A stretch of DNA of 64,000 nt from CAYLJJ01 sp964384025 (GTDB lineage Bacteria; Myxococcota_A; Bradymonadia; UBA7976; UBA1532). The position numbers and the translations under genes were made by a program. Below the pieces are notes generated by a model, which had not been told where the DNA came from, ran no database searches, and saw nothing but the letters and a program-made list of their open reading frames with translations. Each line of letters starts with the position of its first letter. The stretch's first letter is position 1. This document shows, in pieces, positions 52,482 to 59,987 of the stretch. The stretch is from the NCBI GenBank assembly GCA_964384025.1, contig CAYLJJ010000013.1, positions 1 through 64,000 on the forward strand, given 5' to 3'.

Positions 52482-55190
52482 ATGAAGCAGGAGAGTAGAG
52501 GAGGGCTCAAGCGTTTCGCTCGACGCCTATTTGTGGACATCATCGCTTTGGGGCTCACCCCAGGAGCGCAGCTCGCGATCGCCACCGCCCAGAACCTCAA
52601 CGAGAACCTCCCAGGGGCGCTCCCTGCCCCGGCGCGGTTGGCGATCACCAGCGCCCAGCGGCTCTATGAGATCCTCCTGGGCGCGGCGCCCAAAGATCGA
52701 GCGCAGCTCAGCGAGGAGGCGCGGGCGATGAGCGCGGAGGAGCGACGCGCCTTTGCTCTAGAGATCCTGGGGACAGAGCAGCCCCCCGAGCTGCGCGAGG
52801 CGGGGTCGCGGGCCATTGAGGGGATGTTGCAGACCCTGCGCGCCTCGCCCAAGCGGCATCAGCTGCTCCAGACCATCAATCAGCAAATGTTGAGGGGCAC
52901 AGGGCAGACCCTTCAGCCGTTGACGCTCTCCCCTCAACAGCGGCTGCTGGGCGCGGCGGTGGCCTCCTCTATGATGGCCCCCCCCAAGCTGAGCGCGCAG
53001 AGCCCGCCAGAGCCCTCAACTTGGCCCCAAGTGCCTGGCTTTAAGATCCGCTCTCTCTTAGGCCAGGGCGCCTTTGCGCATATCTACTTGGCCCACAGGC
53101 TCAATAAGCAGGGCGCGGTGATCGGGAGCTGCGCCCTCAAAGTAGGCGCGCTCAACAACCCAAAACGCTTCCGCAGCGAGGTGAAAGCGATGCAGGGCGT
53201 CTCTCACCCCAACCTGATCGACTACCTGGACAGTGGGGTAATCCAGCACCCAAACCGCTTCTGGATCGCGATGCCCAACCTCAGCGGCCTGACTCTCCGG
53301 GGGCTGATGGAACAGGGCCTGGATCTGGAGCAGCGGCTGCTGTTGGCGGCGCAGATCTTAGAGGGGCTCAAGGTGCTGCATGGCGCGGGGATCATCCATC
53401 GAGATCTGAAGCCAGAGAACGTCCTGATCACCGACGACGCCCAGCCCCTGTTGAGCGACTTTGGGTTGAGCCGGAGCAGCGAGGGCGGCCAAGCCTCGAC
53501 CATGACGCAGCTGGGCGTGGTGATGGGGACGCCCAACTATATGAGCCTTGAGCAAGCGCGGGGGCTGCGGGTTGGGGCGGAGGCGGATGTCTGGGCCTTT
53601 GGGGTGCTGCTCTATGAGCTGCTCACCGGCGGCCTGCCCTTTGAGGGGATCTCGGTCACTGATATCGCGATCAACATCATCAGGACCCCTCTAAACTTTA
53701 AGCAGGAGAGCATCCCAGAGCCATTGCGCCCGATCTTGACGCGCTGCCTTGAGCAAGAGACCCAGCGGCGCTATCAGAGCGCGGCAGAGCTGGCCCCAGA
53801 GTTCTTGCCGGTGGCTGAAGAGCTGCGGCGCGAGCTGCGACACGAGCGCTATCAGGGAGGCTGGAGCCAAGTGATCGAGGGGCGGCTGCTTGAGGCCTTC
53901 GCGGCGCGCTGTCAGGGGCGGCTGCCAGACTCTCCAGCGGAGCAGTTTGTCATCAGCTATCCAGAGCTGCCTGAGCTGGATATGGAGCGCCTGGATAAGG
54001 TGTTGTCTCAAGTGTTCAAGCTACAGCGCGAGGTGGAGCGGCTGCGCGCCGCTCTGCCCCCTGCGTGGGATTGGGAGGAGGAGGTTAAGCAGGCTGAGAA
54101 GCGGGCTCAAGATGCGCTGAAGATCAGGAGCATCGAAGAGGCGATGGATCGAGCAGCTGAGGTGGTGCAAGCGCAGCAGATCGCACGGGCTGCGGTTGAG
54201 AAGCGCCGAGCTGAGGCGAAGGGGCAGGCGCGTAAGGGGAAGGCGGCGCTCACCAAGGCAGAAAGGCAAGTCGCCAAGGCCGTTCAGCAGACGCTGCGTC
54301 GAGAGATGGAGGATTATAAGGAGCTGAAGGCGCGGGAGGCTAGACGGGAGGCTGAGGCGAGGGCCAGACGAGAAGAGGCTGAGAGGGAGAAAATAGGGAA
54401 GGTGATCCTTGAGAGGAGCCCTGAGCGACCGGCCTTGGTCTATATCCCCAGCGGCAGCTTTATGATGGGGAGCCCTGATGGAGAGGGAGAAGATGATGAG
54501 CATCCTCAGCACAGGGTTGAGCTGACGCGCCCCTTCTTAATGGCGGCGACGCCGGTGACTCAGAGGCAATATGAGGCGGTGATGGAGAATAATCCCTCAC
54601 ATTTTAAGGGAAAATCAGATGGTTCCAGGCGTCCTGTCGAGTATGTGAGTTGGTTTGATGCTGTACGTTACTGTAATGCTCTATCAGCCAAGGAGAGGTT
54701 CAAGCCCGTATATCTGATCAAGGGCAAAGGCGACAAGCAAGAGGTAACAGAGCTTGGTGGTGATGGATATCGCCTACCGACGGAGGCAGAGTGGGAGTAT
54801 AGCTGTAGGGCGTGGACCGGTACCGCATACTTTTTTGGTGATGATGCTGGAGAGCGATCTAAGTATGCTTGGTTCGGTGAAGGCTCTGAAGGTTCAACTC
54901 ATCCAGTGGGAGAGAAAGAGGCGAATCCCTGGGGGATGTATGACATGTATGGAAATGTATGGGAGTGGTGCTGGGACTGGTACAGCGGCGCCTATACCTC
55001 CGATCCAGGCGGCACATCCGTTGACCCAAAGGGAACGCCTGAAGGCCCGTATCGCGTCATCCGGGGCGGCTCCTACTGGGGCACCGCCTCCTGGGCGCGC
55101 TCGGCTTTCCGGTACAGGAGGTGGCCCTGGAGCCGGTACTGGGGTCAGGGCTTTCGCCCGCTGCGTTTTGCCCTCGGCTCAGATCTTTGA
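52482..55190 (+). CDS. Ser/Thr kinase-coiled coil-FGE fusion, putative DGR target
   Basis: A 902-residue protein. A helical N-region (1-175) precedes a protein kinase domain (about 185-450): GQGAFAHIYLAH, the ALKVG lysine, IIHRDLKPENVLI, SDFGLS and GTPNYMSLEQA. A Lys/Arg/Glu-rich coiled coil (about 500-645) leads to a formylglycine-generating-enzyme/C-type-lectin-like domain (about 655-902): YIPSGSFMMGSP, TPVTQRQYEAVMENNPSHF, GYRLPTEAEWEY, RVIRGGSYWG. The last about 45 residues are Trp/Tyr/Arg-rich and end GFRPLRFALGSDL, as in variable regions of DGR targets. A GAAGGAG site precedes the ATG. Kinase-FGE fusions are known DGR targets. Confidence 0.85.
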   Translation: MKQESRGGLKRFARRLFVDIIALGLTPGAQLAIATAQNLNENLPGALPAPARLAITSAQRLYEILLGAAPKDRAQLSEEARAMSAEERRAFALEILGTEQPPELREAGSRAIEGMLQTLRASPKRHQLLQTINQQMLRGTGQTLQPLTLSPQQRLLGAAVASSMMAPPKLSAQSPPEPSTWPQVPGFKIRSLLGQGAFAHIYLAHRLNKQGAVIGSCALKVGALNNPKRFRSEVKAMQGVSHPNLIDYLDSGVIQHPNRFWIAMPNLSGLTLRGLMEQGLDLEQRLLLAAQILEGLKVLHGAGIIHRDLKPENVLITDDAQPLLSDFGLSRSSEGGQASTMTQLGVVMGTPNYMSLEQARGLRVGAEADVWAFGVLLYELLTGGLPFEGISVTDIAINIIRTPLNFKQESIPEPLRPILTRCLEQETQRRYQSAAELAPEFLPVAEELRRELRHERYQGGWSQVIEGRLLEAFAARCQGRLPDSPAEQFVISYPELPELDMERLDKVLSQVFKLQREVERLRAALPPAWDWEEEVKQAEKRAQDALKIRSIEEAMDRAAEVVQAQQIARAAVEKRRAEAKGQARKGKAALTKAERQVAKAVQQTLRREMEDYKELKAREARREAEARARREEAEREKIGKVILERSPERPALVYIPSGSFMMGSPDGEGEDDEHPQHRVELTRPFLMAATPVTQRQYEAVMENNPSHFKGKSDGSRRPVEYVSWFDAVRYCNALSAKERFKPVYLIKGKGDKQEVTELGGDGYRLPTEAEWEYSCRAWTGTAYFFGDDAGERSKYAWFGEGSEGSTHPVGEKEANPWGMYDMYGNVWEWCWDWYSGAYTSDPGGTSVDPKGTPEGPYRVIRGGSYWGTASWARSAFRYRRWPWSRYWGQGFRPLRFALGSDL
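54417..54653 (+). repeat. 237-bp inverted repeat, left copy
   Basis: Encodes the first part of the FGE domain in the kinase gene. It matches 55963-56199 on the opposite strand over the same 237 bp with only about four differences, and both copies are in the same codon frame. Confidence 0.92.
55050..55172 (+). other. Candidate DGR variable region (VR)
   Basis: The 3' end of the kinase-FGE gene (from RVIRGG to GFRPLRFA). It is notably poor in A on the coding strand and rich in Trp, Tyr, Arg, Ser and Gly codons at positions where FGE-type templates usually carry AAC. The GC-rich end (GGCTTTCGCCCGCTGCG) resembles an initiation-of-homing segment. No template repeat is found in the window, so this stays a candidate. 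Confidence 0.5.
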
Positions 55191-55304
55191 GGATAGACCT
55201 ATGATCTATAGAGACAGGGGTGTTCCGGGAACAGAAGGAGGAGTTGGGCACAAGAAGAGATCGCTTTCGGAAACAAAAGCTTGGGAAACATGCCGCAGAC
55301 GTTC

Positions 55305-55344
55305 CGATGTGCCTTTTACAAAGGGAGCAGAGAAAGGCACATCG
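55305..55344 (+). other. 12-bp perfect hairpin downstream of the VR
   Basis: CGATGTGCCTTT (55305-55316) and AAAGGCACATCG (55333-55344) form a perfect 12-bp stem with a 16-base loop. It lies 115 bp after the kinase-FGE stop and 38 bp before the RT remnant. It may be a terminator-like or DGR cruciform element; it lacks a following T run. Confidence 0.6.
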
Positions 55345-55381
55345 AAACAGCAGCTGGCACTGCTCGAAAATGTGAGTTATC

Positions 55382-55962
55382 TTAGAAAAGGAGCATTCCT
55401 TGATAGGAAGCCAGTACTCGCTCCCAGCTGGGCTCCCCTGTCTTGATCGCCTGAGCCATCCTCCTCTGAAAGCGTCGCCTGACACGGGGGAGCGGTCGCC
55501 GGTCTCCTCTGGAGACGCGATAACCCAGACCATCAAGGGTGTTAAAACAGGAGAGGATTGGGGCCTCCGGTCGCTTCAGCCTGAGCCCCCGCTTCTCCTC
55601 TACCCAAGCTTTGATCTCAGCCCGCCAAACTCGCAGCGCCGCCCGTTTCGGCGAGAAGAGAAAGAGGTCATCAACATAGCGCACATAAAAGGGCACACGG
55701 AGCTGCCGCTTGATGAAATGGTCAAGCGCGTTGAGATAGAGATGGGTGGCCCAAAACTGACTGGTGCTGCCCATCGGGAGCCCTCGTCCAGCGGGGGGCC
55801 ACTCCGCTGAAAGGGCGATATGTCGCCGGATGTTGGGCCGCTGATAGAGCGCCTGTCCAGTCTCCAAGAGCAGCTCAATGATCGCTAGGATTTGAGGAGA
55901 GCGGATCTTGCGTTGAAGCAGCTTCAGCAGGATTTGAGGATCGACCGAGGCGAAGTAGGATT
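55382..55962 (-). pseudogene. DGR-type reverse transcriptase, N-terminally truncated
   Basis: The frame gives about 193 residues of an RT from motif A onward (ESYFASVDPQILLKLL). It has GRGLPMGSTSQFWATHLYLN, where the SQ (not SP) is typical of DGR RTs, and the catalytic YVRYVDDLFLF with the RT DD pair, then GLGYRVS. The first two RT motifs and any start codon are missing: upstream of 55962 the sequence changes abruptly into the FGE repeat. The catalytic DD and SQ are intact, so decay is by truncation only. A TTG inside the repeat could allow some expression. Confidence 0.85.
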
Positions 55963-57036
55963 CCAACTCACATACTCGACAGGATGCCTGGAACCATCTG
56001 ATTTTCCCTTAAAGTGTGAGGGATTATTCTCCATCACCGCCTCATATTGCCCCTGAGTCACCGGCGTCGCCGCCATTAAGAAGGGGCGCGTCAGCTCAAC
56101 CCTGTGCTGAGGATGCTCATCATCTTCTCCCTCTCCATCAGGGCTCCCCATCATAAAGCTGCCGCTGGGGATATAGACCAAGGCCGGTCGCTCAGGGCTC
56201 TTCTCCAGCATTAACTCTCCCGCCTCGGGCTGCTTAGGCGGTGGAGGTGGCTTAGGAGAGGGCCTAGGCGGTGGTGTAAGTGAGGGCAGCAGCGCCCCAA
56301 GCGCCTCTACCATCGCGGCCCGCGTCCAGCCCTTCATCCCCTGGGTCCAAACCGGCGTCTCGGGCCTCAGCATCCCTGTCTCCTCAAGCTGGGCCTTCTT
56401 AAACGGCCCTTGCTGCTCTCCCCCAAGGTGCAGCCACCACCGTGGCTCGCTTGAGCGCGCAGCTGAGCGATGTTTGGGCAGCCCCCAAACATCGCTCCCC
56501 AAGCTCTGCGCCTCCCCCTCTGTCCCTGCCATCAGGAGGCTCTGAAAGGCGAACATCGGCATCTGTAAGATCTGCGGTTGCTCCTCTAAGCGCAGGAAGA
56601 GGGGCATCATCCCCCGCTGAATCGACTCCTCCGGCTTGAGGAGTTGGCCGTAGGCTTGTGGATTCTTGAGCAGCTCGCTGTAGTGGCGATTGTCTTGCAG
56701 CATCCCCTCGAAGACCCCCACCATGTACTCCTGAGATTGCATCTCTACAAACTCTCGCAGGGCCTCGCTGAGCACCTCTGGTCTCAGCCTCGGCTGGCGC
56801 AGCTCATCCAACAACTCTAAGAAGACCTCCTTGATGATCCCCCGCTGTCCACGCTCAACACGGGTCAGCCCAGCCTCAACTGCCTTGATCGCTGCTTTGT
56901 TGTTGAGCTGAGCCCGTTGGTTGGCGACCCCATCCCAGACCTCAACCACCCGCCCCGCGACGGGGACCGACTTCAACGCGCAGAGCAAGCTCTGCTCAGC
57001 GGTTGTCTTGATGGTCTCAAGGCTGACTCCAAACAT
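55924..57036 (-). CDS. GYF-FGE protein, C-terminally truncated
   Basis: A 370-residue protein. A helical N-domain (about 1-200) is followed by a GYF_2/DUF4339 domain (about 215-265; WWLHLGGEQQGPFKKAQLEE...PVWTQGMKGWT), a Pro-rich linker (PPPRPSPKPPPPPK) and the first about 80 residues of an FGE domain nearly identical to that in the kinase gene. At VEYVSW the FGE stops and 12 residues of out-of-frame RT sequence lead to a stop. ATG at 57036 has GGAGGAAGG directly before it. The break coincides with the end of the inverted repeat, so this may be the 'off' partner of an invertible pair. Confidence 0.82.
   Translation of the reverse strand: MFGVSLETIKTTAEQSLLCALKSVPVAGRVVEVWDGVANQRAQLNNKAAIKAVEAGLTRVERGQRGIIKEVFLELLDELRQPRLRPEVLSEALREFVEMQSQEYMVGVFEGMLQDNRHYSELLKNPQAYGQLLKPEESIQRGMMPLFLRLEEQPQILQMPMFAFQSLLMAGTEGEAQSLGSDVWGLPKHRSAARSSEPRWWLHLGGEQQGPFKKAQLEETGMLRPETPVWTQGMKGWTRAAMVEALGALLPSLTPPPRPSPKPPPPPKQPEAGELMLEKSPERPALVYIPSGSFMMGSPDGEGEDDEHPQHRVELTRPFLMAATPVTQGQYEAVMENNPSHFKGKSDGSRHPVEYVSWNPTSPRSILKSC
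55963..56199 (-). repeat. 237-bp inverted repeat, right copy
   Basis: Inverted copy of 54417-54653, within the GYF-FGE gene. Its inner edge (55963) is the exact point at which FGE homology changes to RT sequence. Confidence 0.92.
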
Positions 57037-57462
57037 CCTTCCTCCAATCGCCGTAAGCCCAACGCTCCATCTTCTCAGCGCTGGACAGCGCCCATGTATA
57101 TGCTCTCTCTCCTCGCAGGCGCACTGAGAGGACGACAGGTGTACCCCTAAGCTGATCGCTATCGCCAAGACCGCTTCTTCCCCCCACCAGCCTCGTTCTC
57201 AGAGTCCTCAAGATCGCTGCTGAGGGCCAATCAGCTTGAGGGGAATCCTCCCATCGCTTCTGTCTCCTGAGAGTACGCAAAAGATCAAGTCTTCCCAGCA
57301 CCGAGGGTCGATGAAGGCTCCTCAAAGATCTCTGTTCACTTGACAGCTGCTTTTGGGGAGGAGCACAGCTTGTTCTCTTAAGGGAAGCCCGGTAGCCTCC
57401 AACACCAAGCCCAACAAAACAAACAGCCATGAAGCAGGCAAAGAGCTTCAAAAGGAAGAGCG
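57037..57462. other. Gene-free stretch with repeat B
   Basis: About 425 bp between the GYF-FGE start and the next gene. Copy B of the direct repeat occupies 57188-57296. The minus-strand open frame here (57017-57451) has no recognisable protein character. I see no other element beyond presumed divergent promoters. Confidence 0.5.
57188..57296. repeat. 109-bp direct repeat, copy B
   Basis: Same orientation as copy A at 51812-51920, about 94% identical. The two copies bracket the kinase-FGE / RT / GYF-FGE block of about 5.3 kb. Confidence 0.9.
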
Positions 57463-58248
57463 ATGAATCGAGGCAAGCGAAAAATCCACGAAATTCTAGC
57501 TGTTGAGCCTGAAGTAAAGGGCAATGCTGAGCGTGCCCGCAGCCGCGCTATCGATATGTTTCGCTCTAAGCAGAGTCACTTCAATGGGATGCGCCGGACC
57601 TTTAAGCCCTTCGCGGTGAATGAGGAGCAGGGGGAGGCAGGGGGAGAGCGCCTTGAGGCTGAGACCCGGCTTGTCACTACCGTCATGGATGAACTCAAGA
57701 TCATGCTGAAGGGTGTAGGTGAAGCCATCAACCTGGGCTACACCATCGACGAGGCCAACACCCGTGGTCGTGCGAATGTGGTGGTCGACGATGAAGTTCT
57801 GCTTGAGGGGATGCCCGCCACCTTCCTGCTCCAACTTGAGAAGCGGCTCAAGGAGATCCGCACCGTGCTCAAGGAGATCCCCTGCTTTGATCCCATCCGC
57901 CTCTGGGCTGAGGATGCAGGCGCGGATCAGCGACATGTATTGCGGGCTGAGCCGGTGATCACCATTCGTAAGCAGCGGGCTCGCAAATACAACGTCATGT
58001 ATGAGGCCACCAAGGAGCACCCCGCCCAGGTGGATATCATGGAGATCGATGAACCAGTCGGTGAGATCCGCGCTTATGATTGGACAGGTATGCTGGCCCC
58101 TCGGCAGAGGCGCCAGCTTGTCGAGCAGGTGGAGAAGCTCATCCAGGCGGTGAAGAGCGCCCGCTCACGAGCCAATGAGGTAGAGGCTTTGCTGGAGAAG
58201 AAGCCAGCGGCCACCCTCTTCGAGTACCTCTTGCGCCCCATCACTTGA
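57463..58248 (+). CDS. Conserved protein of unknown function (DUF7873-like)
   Basis: A 261-residue soluble protein, helical at both ends with a beta-rich middle (VVVDDEVLLEGMPATFLLQLEKRL, HPAQVDIMEIDEPVGEI). It starts MNRGKRKIHEILAVE with GGAAGAG upstream. I recall relatives in actinobacteria and others with the same HPAQV...EPVG segment (DUF7873), but no function is known to me. It is followed on the same strand by a tRNA-like element and a tRNA with a terminator at the end, so all three may form one transcript. Confidence 0.6.
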   Translation: MNRGKRKIHEILAVEPEVKGNAERARSRAIDMFRSKQSHFNGMRRTFKPFAVNEEQGEAGGERLEAETRLVTTVMDELKIMLKGVGEAINLGYTIDEANTRGRANVVVDDEVLLEGMPATFLLQLEKRLKEIRTVLKEIPCFDPIRLWAEDAGADQRHVLRAEPVITIRKQRARKYNVMYEATKEHPAQVDIMEIDEPVGEIRAYDWTGMLAPRQRRQLVEQVEKLIQAVKSARSRANEVEALLEKKPAATLFEYLLRPIT

Positions 58249-58253
58249 TTCTC

Positions 58254-58325
58254 GACGCTCCATAGCTCAGAATGGCGCCGGGTGTAGACTGAGGTTCAGG
58301 TTGCTCATCAGGCTTATGGAGCGTC
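58254..58325 (+). other. 10-bp inverted repeat after the gene
   Basis: GACGCTCCAT (58254-58263) and ATGGAGCGTC (58316-58325) are perfect inverse complements 52 bases apart, starting five bases after the stop codon. They could form a long stem-loop in the RNA between the gene and the tRNA-like element. Confidence 0.5.
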
Positions 58326-58460
58326 TGACCTGCTTGGGGGAGCGGCCAGCGATGACAACGCTGGAGCCCACCCATAAGAGCGCAGGCCAGGGCCACTCCA
58401 ACTGAGGTTCTTGCCCCGAGGTTCATCCCAGCAGCTTTGCCTCGACCGGATCATTTTTTC

Positions 58461-58547
58461 GGGAGATCACGCGGAGATGAGGGTTCGACTCCCCGCCGAT
58501 TCCAAATCGGTTCGTCCAATGGTAAGACACCGCGGTCACTGCTCTCC
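58461..58547 (+). ncRNA. Circularly permuted tRNA-like RNA (YrlA-type tRNA mimic or permuted tRNA)
   Basis: The order is 3' half then 5' half. A T loop TTCGACT (58484-58490) between GGG and CCC is followed by GCCGATT (58495-58501), CCA, then AATCGGT (58505-58511), so the acceptor-like 7-bp stem is closed by a CCA triloop. A D arm follows (GTC/GAC with GG at 58521-58522). Finally CCGCG (58530-58534) pairs with CGCGG (58470-58474) as an anticodon-like stem. Counting from 58505, T8, A14, G18-G19, A21 and T33 fall in register. GGAGA/TCTCC extend the open end. The T stem is one pair short. Bacterial Y RNAs of the YrlA type mimic tRNA; a permuted tRNA gene is the alternative. Confidence 0.6.
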
Positions 58548-58583
58548 AAAGGCTTTGATTCGAAGTAGGCTGATGGAGCTGCA

Positions 58584-58662
58584 GCGGTGGTAGTTCAGTC
58601 CGGTTAGAACGCTTGTCTGCCAAACAGGAGGTCATGGGTTCAAATCCCATTCCACCGCGCCA
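58584..58662 (+). tRNA. tRNA-Gly(GCC), unusual
   Basis: GCGGTGG (58584-58590) pairs with CCACCGC (58652-58658), then G and an encoded CCA. The D arm GTTC/GAAC, anticodon arm CTTGT-CTGCCAA-ACAGG (GCC at 58619-58621) and T arm ATGGG-TTCAAAT-CCCAT are all good. Odd points: an extra T (58651) between the T stem and acceptor stem, and discriminator G73, where bacterial tRNA-Gly normally has U73. It may be functional with a bulge, or a mimic. Confidence 0.75.
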
Positions 58663-58697
58663 GGGCGCAGCTTTGTTGGAAGGCTGCGCCCGCTTTT
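58663..58697 (+). terminator. Rho-independent terminator after tRNA-Gly
   Basis: GGGCGCAGC (58663-58671) pairs perfectly with GCTGCGCCC (58683-58691), followed by GCTTTTATTTC. It begins right after the tRNA CCA and ends just before the stop codon of the convergent kinase gene. Confidence 0.85.
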
Positions 58698-58700
58698 ATT

Positions 58701-59987
58701 TCAGGGGTTTACAGAAGGCAGGATAAAGGGAGAAGCTTCAGGTTTATTTCGGGGTTGGCGCTCTTCAGACCGAGGAGTTGAGTTGGGGGCTGAGGGCCTC
58801 TGAATACTTCCCCGCTTGGACTGAATTTTTATCCTCTTCTCCTTGGGTGGCTGAACTGGGCTCTTCTCTGAGCTGGAATCTCTAAGGCTGACATCTTTGG
58901 TGGGCCTCATCTGAGCGCTGTCTTCGACTGGCTTGAGCAGCGCAGCATCTCTCAGAGGCTCTATCAAGCTCAGCTCACCAAAGGTCTCACTCCTGTCCAG
59001 CTCCTGGAGCTGTCCACCGTCGCTTGTCCCCTTAAAATCTCCTAAGGAGAGCCAGATCCCCAAGATGAGTAGGAGGAGGAGCGAGGAGAGTGAGATCCAG
59101 ACCCTCGAGCTTTGAGCTTGAGGAGCAGGGAGCTGTAGAGGCTCCTCTAAAGTTGTCTCTGGTTCAGCCTGCCAAGCACGGAGCAGCTCCTTGAGGGCGC
59201 TGTGAGCGTCTGGAGGCCGTCCGGACGGATCAGGAGAGAGCAGGCGCTTGCAGTAACGGCGCAGGTCTTTGGGTGCTGTATCTGGCTCTGGGGGGACTTC
59301 AGTGACCTGTCGACGTACGATGGTCAGGGCGTCATTCCCAGGGACCTCAAAGGGGCGCTGTCCAGTGAGGAGGCGGTAGAGGACCACCCCCACAGAGTAG
59401 AGGTCGCTGCGGGGATCATCTCGCTCTCCACGGAAGCGCTCTGGGGCGATATAGTGAGGCGTCCCCAGGACAGCAGGGCCTGTAGGGGGCGCTTCAGCCT
59501 CCATCGGCTCTCGAGCCCGAGCGATGCCAAAGTCACAGACCTTTACTCGCTGGCTCTGGAGATCAAGGAGAATATTAGCCTCCTTGATATCTCGATGGAC
59601 GATGCTCACTTCGTGAGCGGCGCTCAGAGCCTTGAGCACCTGAGCGATGATGCGCACCGCGCTGCCCGTCTCTACACGGTGCCCCGCTTGGATCAGCTCG
59701 GAGAGTGAGCCTGTGCCAAACAGCTCCATACTCAAGAAGATCTGTCCGTTCTCTAGCTGCCCAATCTGAAAAATCTGCACCACATGGGGATCATTGATGC
59801 GCGCTAAGAGACGAGCCTCATCTCGGAGGCGAGCTTCTACGTTGGGGTCTGCTGTGTGTAGGATCTTAAACGCGACCAGGCGCTCCAGGCTGAGATCTAG
59901 GGCCTTATAGACCGCCCCATAGCCCCCTTTGCCCAGAAGCTCTAGGATTCGATGACCCTGAAGTACGCTGCCTTCGGGGATGTTCAT
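58701..59987 (-). CDS. TM-anchored Ser/Thr protein kinase
   Basis: A 428-residue PknB-type kinase: GKGGYGAVYKA loop, AFKIL lysine, IVHRDIKEANILL, CDFGIAR and GTPHYIAPERF, all intact. A single TM helix (about 293-312) separates it from a charged Ser/Pro/Lys-rich extracytoplasmic tail with no folded domain. It overlaps the preceding secreted-protein gene by 4 bp (ATGA), so it is the last gene of a minus-strand unit that begins with the AAA/TPR protein. Confidence 0.92.
   Translation of the reverse strand: MNIPEGSVLQGHRILELLGKGGYGAVYKALDLSLERLVAFKILHTADPNVEARLRDEARLLARINDPHVVQIFQIGQLENGQIFLSMELFGTGSLSELIQAGHRVETGSAVRIIAQVLKALSAAHEVSIVHRDIKEANILLDLQSQRVKVCDFGIARAREPMEAEAPPTGPAVLGTPHYIAPERFRGERDDPRSDLYSVGVVLYRLLTGQRPFEVPGNDALTIVRRQVTEVPPEPDTAPKDLRRYCKRLLSPDPSGRPPDAHSALKELLRAWQAEPETTLEEPLQLPAPQAQSSRVWISLSSLLLLLILGIWLSLGDFKGTSDGGQLQELDRSETFGELSLIEPLRDAALLKPVEDSAQMRPTKDVSLRDSSSEKSPVQPPKEKRIKIQSKRGSIQRPSAPNSTPRSEERQPRNKPEASPFILPSVNP

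Noticed and set aside
55190..55382. Template repeat of the DGR
   Set aside because: The sequence between the kinase-FGE stop and the RT remnant shows no similarity to the candidate variable region; no TR is claimed.
54754..55446. Plus-strand open frame overlapping the FGE domain and running beyond it
   Set aside because: It is in another frame of the conserved FGE coding sequence; the part beyond 55190 has no start or family.
57017..57451. Minus-strand 144-codon frame upstream of the GYF-FGE gene
   Set aside because: It overlaps the direct repeat and the true gene start at 57036, which has a strong ribosome site; composition is not protein-like.
58461..58547. Permuted (two-piece) tmRNA
   Set aside because: The 5' half has a normal tRNA D arm rather than the tmRNA GGATTCGACGGG-type start, and no tag-peptide frame is present.
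58423..58650. Minus-strand open frame of 75 codons starting MGFEPMTSCLADKRSN
   Set aside because: This is the well-known spurious translation across tRNA sequence; it covers the tRNA-Gly and the tRNA-like element.
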